A stretch of DNA of 5,139 bases from Thermomicrobiaceae bacterium. Its GTDB lineage: Bacteria > Chloroflexota > Chloroflexia > Thermomicrobiales > Thermomicrobiaceae. The position numbers were made by a program, and so were the translations under genes. How positions within the stretch are numbered: the first letter of the stretch is position 1; each line of letters begins with the position of its first letter. Shown one piece after another: positions 1 to 5,139 of this stretch. The stretch spans positions 1-5,139 of the forward strand of contig SLFF01000207.1 in assembly GCA_007124395.1 (NCBI GenBank). Reading direction: 5' to 3'. A model generated the notes under the pieces. It made no database searches. It saw nothing but the letters and a program-made list of their open reading frames with translations, and was not told the DNA's origin.

Positions 1-6
1 CCCTCA

Positions 7-42
7 CCCCGGCCCTCTCCCAATGCGGGGAGAGGGCCGGGG
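7..42. repeat. Perfect 15-bp GC-rich stem-loop (terminator-like or dispersed intergenic repeat)
   Basis: Bases 7-21 are the exact reverse complement of bases 28-42, with a 6-nt loop (AATGCG) at 22-27. It lies 32 nt beyond the stop codon of the minus-strand flavoprotein gene ending at 75. On the plus strand the stem is followed by TTGTTG, a weak T-rich tail. On the minus strand, where a terminator for the flavoprotein gene would need it, there is no T-run (TGAGGG follows). From general knowledge, CCCTCACCCC...-type palindromes of this kind occur as repeated intergenic elements in several GC-rich bacterial genomes, so it may be a dispersed repeat rather than a classical terminator. The structure is certain; its role is inferred. 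Confidence 0.7.
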
Positions 43-74
43 TTGTTGCGCTGCTGTGAGTTGCGGGGGCTGAA

Positions 75-638
75 CTACGTCGTGGTGGCTGCGGAGGTCT
101 TTCGGCGATCAGCGAAGTTGGGGTACGACTTCGGGTCCTGGGCTGCTCCGCAAAGTGTGAACGGCGTTACCCGGATGTAGCAGCCGTTCTTCGTCTCGCT
201 GGGAACCTCGTTACTGTACATCCGGTGGATCTCTTCGACGATCCGGAACTCTTCCAGCTCGGCGGCATCTTCGCTTTCGGGTTTGAGGATCGTGGCCCGG
301 CCATTGATTATCAGGGTGATGTCGTCATCTCTGTGCTTGGCCATGCTCACCCGTGATTCGTGCATAAGGTAGCGGGTTCGCAGGGCGTTTGTGGCGCTGG
401 GAACGTAGAACTTGCCCCGATAGACGATCGCTTTTGCCAGGGTGATCTGTGGTGAGCCGCTGCTGGTGGCGACGGCAAGAGTGAACGTGTGCAGTCCCTG
501 AAGATGACGGAGAATCTGCTCGCCGTTGAGCTTCTTGTCCGGCAATCCGAGCTCCTGTTTGAGCTGAGGGCTCGCAGTGCGGGCGCTGATGCCCACCATC
601 TTCTTGAATTCCTTGATCTCTTCCGCAGTCTCGTGCAT
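75..638 (-). CDS. Pyridoxamine 5'-phosphate oxidase-like (split-barrel flavin-binding) family protein
   Basis: This is a soluble protein of 187 residues. The central part (about residues 48-120) has the alternating beta-strand pattern of the PNPOx-like split barrel: a strand HTFTLAVATSSG (50-61), a product-side strand with ITLAKAIVYRGKFYVP (65-80), the segment SRVSMAKHRDDDITLIINGRATIL (95-118), and a closing strand YIRVTPFTLCG (154-164). Family members bind FMN, F420 or haem and act as oxidoreductases or general stress flavoproteins; the substrate cannot be read from the sequence. The N-terminal 45 residues are charged and helical, and the C-terminus ends in a low-complexity Ser/Ala/Thr tail. 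The ATG at 638 is supported by GAGGAG (648-653 on the plus strand) 9 nt upstream. The gene is divergent from the ester cyclase gene and is probably monocistronic. The fold call is fairly safe; the exact function is not known. Confidence 0.75.
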   Translation of the reverse strand: MHETAEEIKEFKKMVGISARTASPQLKQELGLPDKKLNGEQILRHLQGLHTFTLAVATSSGSPQITLAKAIVYRGKFYVPSATNALRTRYLMHESRVSMAKHRDDDITLIINGRATILKPESEDAAELEEFRIVEEIHRMYSNEVPSETKNGCYIRVTPFTLCGAAQDPKSYPNFADRRKTSAATTT

Positions 639-647
639 GTCCGTGAT

Positions 648-653
648 CTCCTC
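648..653 (-). promoter_or_regulatory. Ribosome binding site of the split-barrel flavoprotein gene
   Basis: Read on the minus strand, the sequence is GAGGAG, followed by 9 nt and then the ATG at 638. This supports the 638 start over the internal Met at residue 14. Confidence 0.6.
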
Positions 654-685
654 GATGATGCCCGATGGCTTCCTGTCAACAACAA

Positions 686-715
686 ATGATAGCGCGTTGG
701 TGATGGTATTGTCTC
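686..715 (-). promoter_or_regulatory. Candidate sigma70-type promoter for the minus-strand flavoprotein gene
   Basis: On the minus strand, GAGACA (710-715, 4 of 6 matches to TTGACA) is followed after 18 nt by TATCAT (686-691, 5 of 6 matches to TATAAT). Transcription would begin near 679, giving a leader of about 40 nt before the ATG at 638. This is inferred from consensus matching by eye only. Confidence 0.35.
704..712 (+). promoter_or_regulatory. Candidate extended -10 element for the ester cyclase gene
   Basis: TGGTATTGT fits the extended -10 pattern TGn followed by a TATAAT-like hexamer (4 of 6 matches). No good -35 hexamer lies 16-18 nt upstream. Transcription would begin near 719, about 37 nt before the ATG. 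It overlaps the -35 candidate of the divergent gene. The evidence is weak. Confidence 0.22.
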
Positions 716-741
716 ACTGATTGTCGATGAAACCCATCTCT

Positions 742-748
742 GAGGAGG
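742..748 (+). promoter_or_regulatory. Ribosome binding site of the ester cyclase gene
   Basis: GAGGAGG, a near-perfect Shine-Dalgarno sequence, lies 7 nt upstream of the ATG at 756 and fixes that start. Confidence 0.75.
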
Positions 749-755
749 CCGCACT

Positions 756-1199
756 ATGGGCATTGAAGCGAACCGGGCAGTGGTAGATCGCTACTTCGCC
801 GCCTGGGCCGATCCGGATGTCGAGCGGGCGATTGCGTCGCTGGACTCGGTGGTGCATCCGGACATCGTCGATCATGCAGCCTACGAAGGACAGACTGCTG
901 GTATCGAAGGGGTCCGGGAGTTCTGGCGCAAATGGCGGACGGCCTTCCCCGATTTCACGGTCGAGGTTCATGACTCGATTGCCGAGGGTGATCGGGTGGT
1001 GACTCGCTGGAGCATGGAGGGCACCCATCTCGGCGATTACGATGGCTATGCCCCGACTGGACAGCGGATTGGTCACAGCGCCATCTCGATCAATCGGGTG
1101 GTCGATGGCCTGATTACCGACGAATGGATCGAGTTGGACCTGTACGGATTAATCCATCAACTCGAAGCCGCCCGGAATCAATCACAGGGAGCGATCTAG
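756..1199 (+). CDS. SnoaL-like / ester cyclase family protein (NTF2-like fold)
   Basis: This is a soluble protein of 147 residues, the usual size of a single SnoaL-like domain. Family features in order: an N-terminal helix with NRAVVDRYFAAW (6-17), HPDIVDHA (34-41), GIEGVREFWRKWRTAFPDF (49-67), the strand pair IAEGDRVVTRWSMEGTH (75-91), PTGQRI (100-105), and the closing strand ISINRVVDGLITDEWIELD (110-128) with a helix GLIHQLEAAR at the end. SnoaL itself closes rings in polyketide biosynthesis through acid-base chemistry in the cone-shaped pocket. Most genomic relatives are uncharacterised, and no biosynthetic genes flank this one, so a polyketide role should not be assumed. The start is fixed by a strong Shine-Dalgarno sequence. 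It is divergent from the flavoprotein gene and convergent with mrpG, with which it shares a 4-nt CTAG stop. No terminator is seen after it. Confidence 0.85.
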   Translation: MGIEANRAVVDRYFAAWADPDVERAIASLDSVVHPDIVDHAAYEGQTAGIEGVREFWRKWRTAFPDFTVEVHDSIAEGDRVVTRWSMEGTHLGDYDGYAPTGQRIGHSAISINRVVDGLITDEWIELDLYGLIHQLEAARNQSQGAI

Positions 1200-1606
1200 G
1201 TATCGTCCCGAGCGTGAGGGCTGTCCGGGTCCGGCACGCGCGTTTTGAGGGTTTTCGGGCTGTTGAGGGTGTGGCTCGAGTGATCGTATTTCCCCTTGAG
1301 CTCGTCCCACTTGGTGCCTTCCCAGAGCGGAACGCCAACGATGTAGCCGGCTCGTCCGATCAGGTGAGCACCGACCGGTGCGGTCAGGAAGAAGAACAGG
1401 ATCACCAGCAGTGCCCGCGTGAACACGCCGACATCGCCGAAGAAGATAGCAACCGCGGTCAGCACACACCCAACACCGAGCGTAGCCGACTTGGTGGCGA
1501 CGTGCATCCGGGTGAAGAGGTCGGGCATCCGGAGAATTCCGATGCCGGCCAGCAACATCAGCGCCGCGCCCATCGCCATCAGAATCACGATGATGACTTC
1601 GCTCAT
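1196..1606 (-). CDS. mrpG: Na+/H+ antiporter subunit MrpG (MnhG/PhaG)
   Basis: This is the last subunit of the Mrp antiporter, a small inner-membrane protein of 136 residues with three predicted membrane segments (about 3-22, 41-58 and 64-88). Family signatures are GIGILRMPDLFTRMHVATKSATLG (21-44) and ILFFFLTAPVGAHLIGRAGY (69-88), followed by the GVPLWEGTKWDELKG segment (91-105). Residues 108-136 form a hydrophilic tail that makes the protein somewhat longer than the roughly 110-125 residues I expect for the family. The ATG overlaps the mrpF stop as ATGA. GGGGGAG lies 3 nt upstream, so translation is probably coupled to mrpF. The TAG stop lies in a CTAG shared with the convergent ester cyclase gene. 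The individual role of MrpG in the complex is poorly defined, but it is generally needed for complex function. Confidence 0.95.
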   Translation of the reverse strand: MSEVIIVILMAMGAALMLLAGIGILRMPDLFTRMHVATKSATLGVGCVLTAVAIFFGDVGVFTRALLVILFFFLTAPVGAHLIGRAGYIVGVPLWEGTKWDELKGKYDHSSHTLNSPKTLKTRVPDPDSPHARDDT

Positions 1607-1896
1607 GGTCTCCCCCGCCGTTCGGTGTAGCGCGCAAAGGCGACCGTTCCCAGGAAGATGATCAGCGCCAGGACGATTGCCGCATCGATGAACACGGGCT
1701 GACCGACGACCACGGCGTAGACGGCGAAGATTGCCACTGCGATCGCGGCCACCAGGTCGAGCGCAACGACCCGGTCGGGCAGTGTCGGTCCTTTGACAAG
1801 CCTGAGGAAGGCCATCAACAGTGCGACGGACAGCACGATCATCATGACGTTGACGGTGATCTCCATTGCGCTGGAGAGGCCAGTATCGAAGATCAT
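1603..1896 (-). CDS. mrpF: Na+/H+ antiporter subunit MrpF (MnhF/PhaF)
   Basis: This is a small inner-membrane subunit of 97 residues with three hydrophobic segments (about 13-33, 45-64 and 68-88). The family signature RLVKGPTLPDRVVALDL (32-48) is intact, including Asp41, Arg42 and Asp47. The third helix carries the conserved Asp71 (FIDAAIVLALIIFLGTVAFARY). Start choice: the ATG at 1896 overlaps the mrpE stop as ATGA and has GAGGTG (1902-1907) 5 nt upstream. The internal Met at residue 11 has no Shine-Dalgarno sequence. It is the sixth gene of the mrp operon and is coupled at both ends by 4-nt overlaps. Confidence 0.95.
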   Translation of the reverse strand: MIFDTGLSSAMEITVNVMMIVLSVALLMAFLRLVKGPTLPDRVVALDLVAAIAVAIFAVYAVVVGQPVFIDAAIVLALIIFLGTVAFARYTERRGRP

Positions 1897-2351
1897 CGCA
1901 GCACCTCGATTACCCGTCGCTCGAACCCGGCCTTGATCTCGTGCCGAAGCTCGTCTGGATCATCGACGAACATGGCGTGAAGGTAGAGCACGGATTTGTC
2001 GTCCGACACGTCCAGACTCAGCGTACCGGGCGTGAGCGAGATCAGATTGGCCAGCAGCGTGATCTCGGTATCCGTCTTCACGCTGAGCGGAATGGCCACG
2101 ACTCCCGGTCGCATGTACTGGGATGGCGTGATCACGTCGTAGGCCACCCGCAGGTTGGCCTTGAACAGTTCATAGATGAAGAACAACGCAAACCTGACCA
2201 CCAGAATGAACTTCCGACCGTAGTTCGTCGAGCCGACCGCACGCTGAGCGAACACCACGACGAGGAACCCGATCGCGAAACCAACCAGAAGGTTCGCCGG
2301 ATCGAAATTGCCAGTTGCGGCGGCCCAGATCAATGCCAGGAATACGTTCAA
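1893..2351 (-). CDS. mrpE: Na+/H+ antiporter subunit MrpE (MnhE/PhaE); start uncertain
   Basis: This is a membrane subunit of 152 residues from the TTG at 2351. It has hydrophobic N-terminal segments (about 2-12, 20-36 and 46-62) and a soluble cytoplasmic C-terminal domain. Family signatures are YELFKANLRVAYDVITPS (60-77), MRPGVVAIPL (80-89), EITLLANLISLTPGTLSLDVS (96-116) and LYLHAMFVDDP (122-132). The start is doubtful. The TTG has no purine-rich sequence close upstream, while the reading frame stays open farther up. An ATA codon at 2364-2366 overlaps the mrpD stop as ATAA and has GGAG 7 nt upstream. Starting there adds five residues (MNALL) ahead of the Leu encoded by the TTG, and LLLNVFLALIW then resembles the N-terminus of other MrpE proteins. 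The TTG is kept here because AUA starts are rare. The 4-nt ATGA overlap with mrpF is clear. Confidence 0.93.
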   Translation of the reverse strand: MNVFLALIWAAATGNFDPANLLVGFAIGFLVVVFAQRAVGSTNYGRKFILVVRFALFFIYELFKANLRVAYDVITPSQYMRPGVVAIPLSVKTDTEITLLANLISLTPGTLSLDVSDDKSVLYLHAMFVDDPDELRHEIKAGFERRVIEVLR

Positions 2352-2362
2352 GAGCAGGGCGT

Positions 2363-3889
2363 TTATGACTCGTCTCCAATCACTGCTTCGATGTAGAGCG
2401 ATGGTTCAAGCAACTGCTCGGCTGTTTCGATCAGCAACGAAATGACCGGCTGAGCGAAGATTCCCATACCAACGGAGAGCGCTGCAAGGATGATGATCGG
2501 CACGAACATCGCCAGCATCTGGCTGTTCCAGCCTGGCCAGCTGTTCACCCCCGGTGGGAGTTCGTCGTTCTCCTCGGCTTCCGATGGTGTCCAGTAGCCC
2601 TCGGTCCAGATCTTGGTCATGGAGAAGAGCGTCAGGACACTGGTAAAGAGTGCCACGGCGACAATGATGTAGTGCTCGACTTCGAGACTGCCGCGTACCA
2701 GGGTCAGCTTGGCGAAAAAGCCCGAGAACGGCGGCATACCGGCGAGCGCCATGGCCGAGACGAAGAACAGCGCCGAGATATAGGGATGATAGCGATACAG
2801 ACTGCCCAGTTGCTTCAGTTCGTAGGTTCCCTGAAGCCGGTAGGCCGCGCCACTGATGAGGAACAGGTTGGTCTTGGTGACCATGTTATGAACGATGTAG
2901 AAGATCGACCCGGCCAGTGCCAGTGGTGAAAGGATCGCCAGTCCCACCAGCATGTAGCCAATCTGACTGATGATATGGAACGAGAGCAGTTTACGCACCT
3001 CGTACTGCGCCACGGCACCGAGCACACCGGTCACCATGGTCAATCCGGCAACTACCAGCAGGATCTGATGGGTATACCCGGTTTCCTGCGTGAAGATAAG
3101 GGTAAAGGCACGAATCAGCGCATAAACACCGACTTTACTCAGCAGTGCCGCCACCAGCGCCGTTACCGCAATCGGTGGCGTGTGATACGAGGCGGGCAGC
3201 CAGAAGAACATCGGGAAGATGGCCGCCTTGATGCCGAACGAGACCAGGAAGAGCATTCCGATGGCGGTCACCAGCCACGGTTCATCGACATCCTGCAGCT
3301 TCATGCCGAGATCGGCCATGTTCAGGGTTCCGGCCACACCGTAGAGCAGGCCGATAGCCGCGAGCAGGATCGCCGAGGAAATCAGGTTCAGGGCGACATA
3401 CTTGATGGCGCCTTCGAGCTGGGCACGTTCTCCACCGAGCGCGATCAAGACGAACGACGCGATGAGCATCACTTCGAACCAGACGAACAGGTTGAACATG
3501 TCGCCGGTCAGGAATGAGCCGGCAATACCCATCAGCAGGATGTGGAAGAGCGGGTAAAAGCCAAACGATTCCCGGCGTGGGTCCATCGTCGCCAGTGAGT
3601 AGAGCGCTACGGTAAACGCGATGAGGCCGGTCATCATCACCAATACGGCAGACAGAAGATCGGCCACGAACGGAATACCGAACGGTGCCGGCCAGCCACC
3701 CATATCGCTGACCAGAATGCCTTCTGCCCGGACTTCCAGCAGCAGAGCGATTCCGGCGATCAGCAGCGCGGCCGCACCGATCGCTGAAATGATCCGTTGC
3801 GTCTCACGCTGTTCGTAGAACAGCAGTGCAATGACGCCGGTAACCAGCGGTATAACGATTGGTAGTGCGACCAGAAGATCGTGACTCAT
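2363..3889 (-). CDS. mrpD: Na+/H+ antiporter subunit MrpD (MnhD/PhaD)
   Basis: This is one of the two large antiporter-like subunits, with 508 residues and around 14 hydrophobic segments. It is homologous to NuoL/M/N of complex I (proton_antipo_M domain over about residues 127-420). Key ion-path residues of the family are visible: Glu139 in FNLFVWFEVMLIASF (132-146), Lys221 in SFGIKAAIFPMFFWLPASYH (217-236), Lys252 in ALLSKVGVYALIR, His305 in LLSFHIISQIGYMLVGL, Lys339 in HNMVTKTNLFLISGA, and Lys394 in GFFAKLTLVRG. Glu139 and Lys221 correspond by position to the Glu and Lys shown to be essential in characterised MrpD proteins (established family knowledge). Both are retained, so the subunit looks active. 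The ATG at 3889 gives the usual short N-terminus (LLVALPIVIPLVTG). No strong Shine-Dalgarno precedes it; translation may depend on a 17-codon ORF that overlaps its start. The gene ends in TAA at the mrpE junction. Confidence 0.97.
   Translation of the reverse strand: MSHDLLVALPIVIPLVTGVIALLFYEQRETQRIISAIGAAALLIAGIALLLEVRAEGILVSDMGGWPAPFGIPFVADLLSAVLVMMTGLIAFTVALYSLATMDPRRESFGFYPLFHILLMGIAGSFLTGDMFNLFVWFEVMLIASFVLIALGGERAQLEGAIKYVALNLISSAILLAAIGLLYGVAGTLNMADLGMKLQDVDEPWLVTAIGMLFLVSFGIKAAIFPMFFWLPASYHTPPIAVTALVAALLSKVGVYALIRAFTLIFTQETGYTHQILLVVAGLTMVTGVLGAVAQYEVRKLLSFHIISQIGYMLVGLAILSPLALAGSIFYIVHNMVTKTNLFLISGAAYRLQGTYELKQLGSLYRYHPYISALFFVSAMALAGMPPFSGFFAKLTLVRGSLEVEHYIIVAVALFTSVLTLFSMTKIWTEGYWTPSEAEENDELPPGVNSWPGWNSQMLAMFVPIIILAALSVGMGIFAQPVISLLIETAEQLLEPSLYIEAVIGDES
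2374..2377 (-). promoter_or_regulatory. Candidate Shine-Dalgarno for an upstream (AUA) start of mrpE
   Basis: Read on the minus strand, GGAG sits 7 nt before the ATA at 2366 but 22 nt before the TTG at 2351. Only the former is a normal spacing. The site lies inside the last codons of mrpD. Confidence 0.35.
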
Positions 3890-3939
3890 GTGTCGGTCGG
3901 CCCCAATTTATTCCGGCACAGCCCGTTTCGCATAGTCAT
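3886..3939 (-). CDS. Possible 17-codon coupling ORF between mrpC and mrpD
   Basis: Directly after the mrpC TAG there is an ATG (3937-3939), with an AAGGA-like sequence 4 nt upstream. The frame runs 17 codons (MTMRNGLCRNKLGPTDT) and stops at a TGA that overlaps the mrpD ATG as ATGA. The peptide is short and basic, has no membrane segment, and I do not recognise it. It fills the 50-nt gap exactly, so ribosomes leaving mrpC could be carried into mrpD, which otherwise has only a weak and distant purine stretch. It could equally be chance, and the peptide itself may have no function. Confidence 0.3.
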   Translation of the reverse strand: MTMRNGLCRNKLGPTDT

Positions 3940-4296
3940 CTAATCCTTGAACCCGTCGGTGCTACGCATCTCGTCCATGTCGTCAGTGCCAACTGTCTGG
4001 TAGACCCGTTTCACCAGAACCAGCGTGAACGCCAGCACACCGAACCCGATCACGATCGCCGTCAGGACCAGTGCCTGTGGGAGCGGATCGGCATAGGGCA
4101 CCAGCGGCATCGTTTCGCCCTCTGGAACCAGGGGCGGATTGCCGCGGGTCAGCCCGGCAACCGTGAAGATCGTCAGATTGGCAGACTGGCTCAACAGCAC
4201 CAGTCCGATCGCCAGCTTGACGATGCTCCGCCTCAGCATCAGATAGATTCCGGAAGCAAACAGGCCGCCGATCAGGATGGCCATCAGGGTTTCCAC
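3940..4296 (-). CDS. mrpC: Na+/H+ antiporter subunit MrpC (MnhC/PhaC)
   Basis: This is a NuoK-like inner-membrane subunit of 118 residues with three hydrophobic segments (about 3-20, 28-49 and 73-95). The signatures are VKLAIGLVLLSQSANLTIF (26-44), the loop NPPLVPEG (53-60) and YADPLPQALVLTAIVIGFG (68-86), all typical of MrpC/MnhC. The C-terminus from about 100 is acidic and cytoplasmic (GTDDMDEMRSTDGFKD). The start codon is GTG at 4296, one nucleotide after the mrpB TGA, with a strong GGAGGAG (4301-4307) 4 nt upstream. It is followed by a 50-nt spacer before mrpD, the longest gap in the visible operon. MrpC interfaces with the MrpA/MrpD core in known complexes. Confidence 0.96.
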   Translation of the reverse strand: METLMAILIGGLFASGIYLMLRRSIVKLAIGLVLLSQSANLTIFTVAGLTRGNPPLVPEGETMPLVPYADPLPQALVLTAIVIGFGVLAFTLVLVKRVYQTVGTDDMDEMRSTDGFKD

Positions 4297-4297
4297 G

Positions 4298-4711
4298 TCA
4301 CTCCTCCGATAGCGTCAGGATGACAAGTAGCGTGACGCCGATTACCACAAGGAAGACGCCAATATCGAATAGCAGAAATGTTCCCAGGTGGATCTCGCCG
4401 AACCCTGGCACTTCGGTGTGATACCAGAGATGGGCGAAGTATGGCTCGGACGCCAGAAGCGAGATGATGCCAGCGCCGCCAGCCATGGCCAGCCCGATGG
4501 CGATCATCATCTGCGGGCGGATACCGAGCATACGCCGGGCCGATTGCACATCGAACGCGATGGCATAGAGCGCGAACGCGGCTGCGCCGACCAGTCCACC
4601 AATGAAGCCCCCGCCCGGTTCGTCATGGCCTCGCAAGAGCAGGAAGATCGAGAACAGCAGCATCACCGCCACCAGCGAACGTGTTGCAGTCTGCAGGATC
4701 AGCGATTTCAT
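4298..4711 (-). CDS. mrpB: Na+/H+ antiporter subunit MrpB (MnhB/PhaB)
   Basis: This is a membrane subunit of the MnhB family, 137 residues from the ATG at 4711. The diagnostic motif LLLRGHDEPGGGFIGGLVGA (24-43) is intact, preceded by SLILQTATRSLVAVMLLFS and followed by FALYAIAFD. Four hydrophobic segments are visible (about 12-27, 34-54, 66-87 and 110-134). Start choice: a GTG at 4735 would add eight residues (MGGSERGE), but the ATG at 4711 forms an ATGA overlap with the mrpA stop, has GGAG 9 nt upstream (4721-4724) plus a closer AGGAG, and gives the family's usual MKSLILQT-like beginning. MrpB is separate from MrpA here, as in the seven-gene (group 1) type of operon. Confidence 0.95.
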   Translation of the reverse strand: MKSLILQTATRSLVAVMLLFSIFLLLRGHDEPGGGFIGGLVGAAAFALYAIAFDVQSARRMLGIRPQMMIAIGLAMAGGAGIISLLASEPYFAHLWYHTEVPGFGEIHLGTFLLFDIGVFLVVIGVTLLVILTLSEE

Positions 4712-5139
4712 CTCTCCTCTCTCCGATCCTCCCACAGCCGCAATCGCAGCAGGGCATAAACGCCGATGCCGGCCACGGCCAGCACAATGATCTCCCCAAA
4801 GGTATCGATCGCCCGGAAGTCAACAAGAATGACGTTGACGACGTTGCGTCCAAAAGCGGAGGGATACGACTCTTCCGCGTGAAACTGCGAGATGCTGTCG
4901 TAGAAGCGCTCGTTGCTCACTACCAGCACCAGCAGAGTCATCAACAGGCCACCGGTACCGGCGATGATCGCGTCGCGAATCCGTGATCCACGCTCCGAGA
5001 GTGTGGCGAATTGCGGCAGACGATACAGCACCAGCACGAAGAGAATGACGGTCAGTGTCTCGACGAGGATCTGGGTCATTGCCAGGTCAGGAGCGCCATA
5101 GAGAATGTAGATCGTGGCGACGCCATACCCGACGATTCC
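4708..5139 (-). CDS. mrpA: Na+/H+ antiporter subunit MrpA (MnhA/PhaA), C-terminal part, cut by the window edge
   Basis: The reading frame is open to the right edge and gives the last 143 residues of the large subunit MrpA. Family members are usually near 750-800 residues, so most of the gene lies outside. The visible part contains the conserved LYGAPDLAMTQILVETLTVI (13-32 of the fragment; Asp18 and Glu27 included), VLVLYRLPQF, an RDAIIAGTGGLLMTLLVL membrane segment, and the C-terminal NVVNVILVDFRAIDTFGEI followed by VLAVAGIGVYALLRL. This is the DUF4040/MbhE-like tail that sets MrpA apart from MrpD. A Met at 5079 falls inside the conserved DLAMTQ motif, so it is not a start. The stop overlaps mrpB as ATGA. 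The gene is the first of the operon in the standard order; its promoter is not in the window. Confidence 0.95.
   Translation of the reverse strand, partial: GIVGYGVATIYILYGAPDLAMTQILVETLTVILFVLVLYRLPQFATLSERGSRIRDAIIAGTGGLLMTLLVLVVSNERFYDSISQFHAEESYPSAFGRNVVNVILVDFRAIDTFGEIIVLAVAGIGVYALLRLRLWEDRREER

Noticed and set aside
674..679. Perfect TTGACA hexamer on the minus strand upstream of the flavoprotein gene
   Set aside because: At 17-nt spacing the -10 position would be ATCGAG, which is a poor match and overlaps the ribosome binding site, so the transcript could not carry a normal leader.
347..763. 138-codon minus-strand frame overlapping the flavoprotein gene
   Set aside because: The product is an Arg/Ser-rich, low-complexity string in another frame of the flavoprotein gene, which has a strong start and fold pattern.
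75..1199. Idea that the flavoprotein and ester cyclase genes form a biosynthetic or defence module with mrp
   Set aside because: They are divergent from each other and convergent to mrp, and no further genes of such a pathway are visible. Proximity alone does not support a link.
1124..1630. 168-codon plus-strand open frame opposite mrpG
   Set aside because: It is antisense to a clear MrpG, and its translation is rich in His, Arg, Gln and Asp without domain structure. This is a typical shadow of membrane-protein codons on the other strand.
1182..1637. 151-codon minus-strand frame over mrpG
   Set aside because: It is an Arg/His/Gly-rich out-of-frame translation of mrpG and lacks the MrpG motifs.
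2170..2379. 69-codon minus-strand frame starting with TTG at the mrpD-mrpE junction
   Set aside because: It is out of frame with both genes and uses a TTG start. Its product is Arg/Ser-rich with no membrane segment or family resemblance.
1866..2396. 176-codon plus-strand open frame opposite mrpE
   Set aside because: It is antisense to well-conserved MrpE with no ribosome binding site or family pattern. The same holds for the open frames at 2975-3517, 3859-4323 and 4388-4759.
4298..4735. Longer MrpB starting at GTG 4735
   Set aside because: It adds eight charged residues not expected for the family. The ATG at 4711 has a Shine-Dalgarno sequence and the same ATGA coupling used elsewhere in the operon.
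4708..5079. Separate 123-residue protein starting at Met 5079
   Set aside because: The frame stays open to the window edge, and the Met lies inside the conserved APDLAMTQ motif of MrpA, so this is an internal residue of a longer gene.

Overview
The window comes from a bacterial chromosome of moderately high GC content. Seven of the eight supported full or partial protein genes other than one small divergent gene lie on the minus strand, and nearly all of the space is coding. The taxon cannot be fixed from this sequence. The protein style and the GC-rich intergenic hairpin at the left edge would fit a Chloroflexota-like lineage, but that is a low-confidence guess.

Left part (1-1199): a perfect 15-bp stem-loop lies at 7-42. 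Next is a minus-strand split-barrel flavin-binding (pyridoxamine 5'-phosphate oxidase-like) protein at 75-638. It is followed by a short divergent promoter region (639-755) and a plus-strand SnoaL-like/ester cyclase-family NTF2-fold protein at 756-1199. These two are small accessory genes with no obvious functional link to the rest.

Right part (1196-5139): a minus-strand operon for the multisubunit Na+/H+ antiporter Mrp (also Mnh/Pha) in the classical order mrpA-B-C-D-E-F-G. mrpA is cut by the right edge, so only its last 143 codons are visible; mrpB to mrpG are complete. The subunits form one inner-membrane complex. MrpA and MrpD are the large proton-antiporter-like subunits related to NuoL/M/N, MrpC is NuoK-like, and B, E, F and G are small membrane subunits. 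Together they use the proton-motive force to expel Na+ for pH and salt homeostasis. A/B, E/F and F/G are joined by ATGA stop/start overlaps and B/C by a 1-nt gap, which points to tight translational coupling. The operon promoter lies outside the window.

The gene content is a well-known system, and I see no undescribed system here. The parts worth a second look are at the junctions. (i) The 50-nt mrpC-mrpD gap is exactly filled by a 17-codon ORF that begins right after the mrpC stop and ends in an ATGA overlap with mrpD. (ii) At mrpD-mrpE the expected ATGA reads ATAA, so mrpE may start at an AUA codon with a well-placed Shine-Dalgarno, or else at a downstream TTG without one. (iii) mrpG and the convergent ester cyclase gene share one palindromic CTAG as the stop codon on both strands, leaving no room for a terminator.
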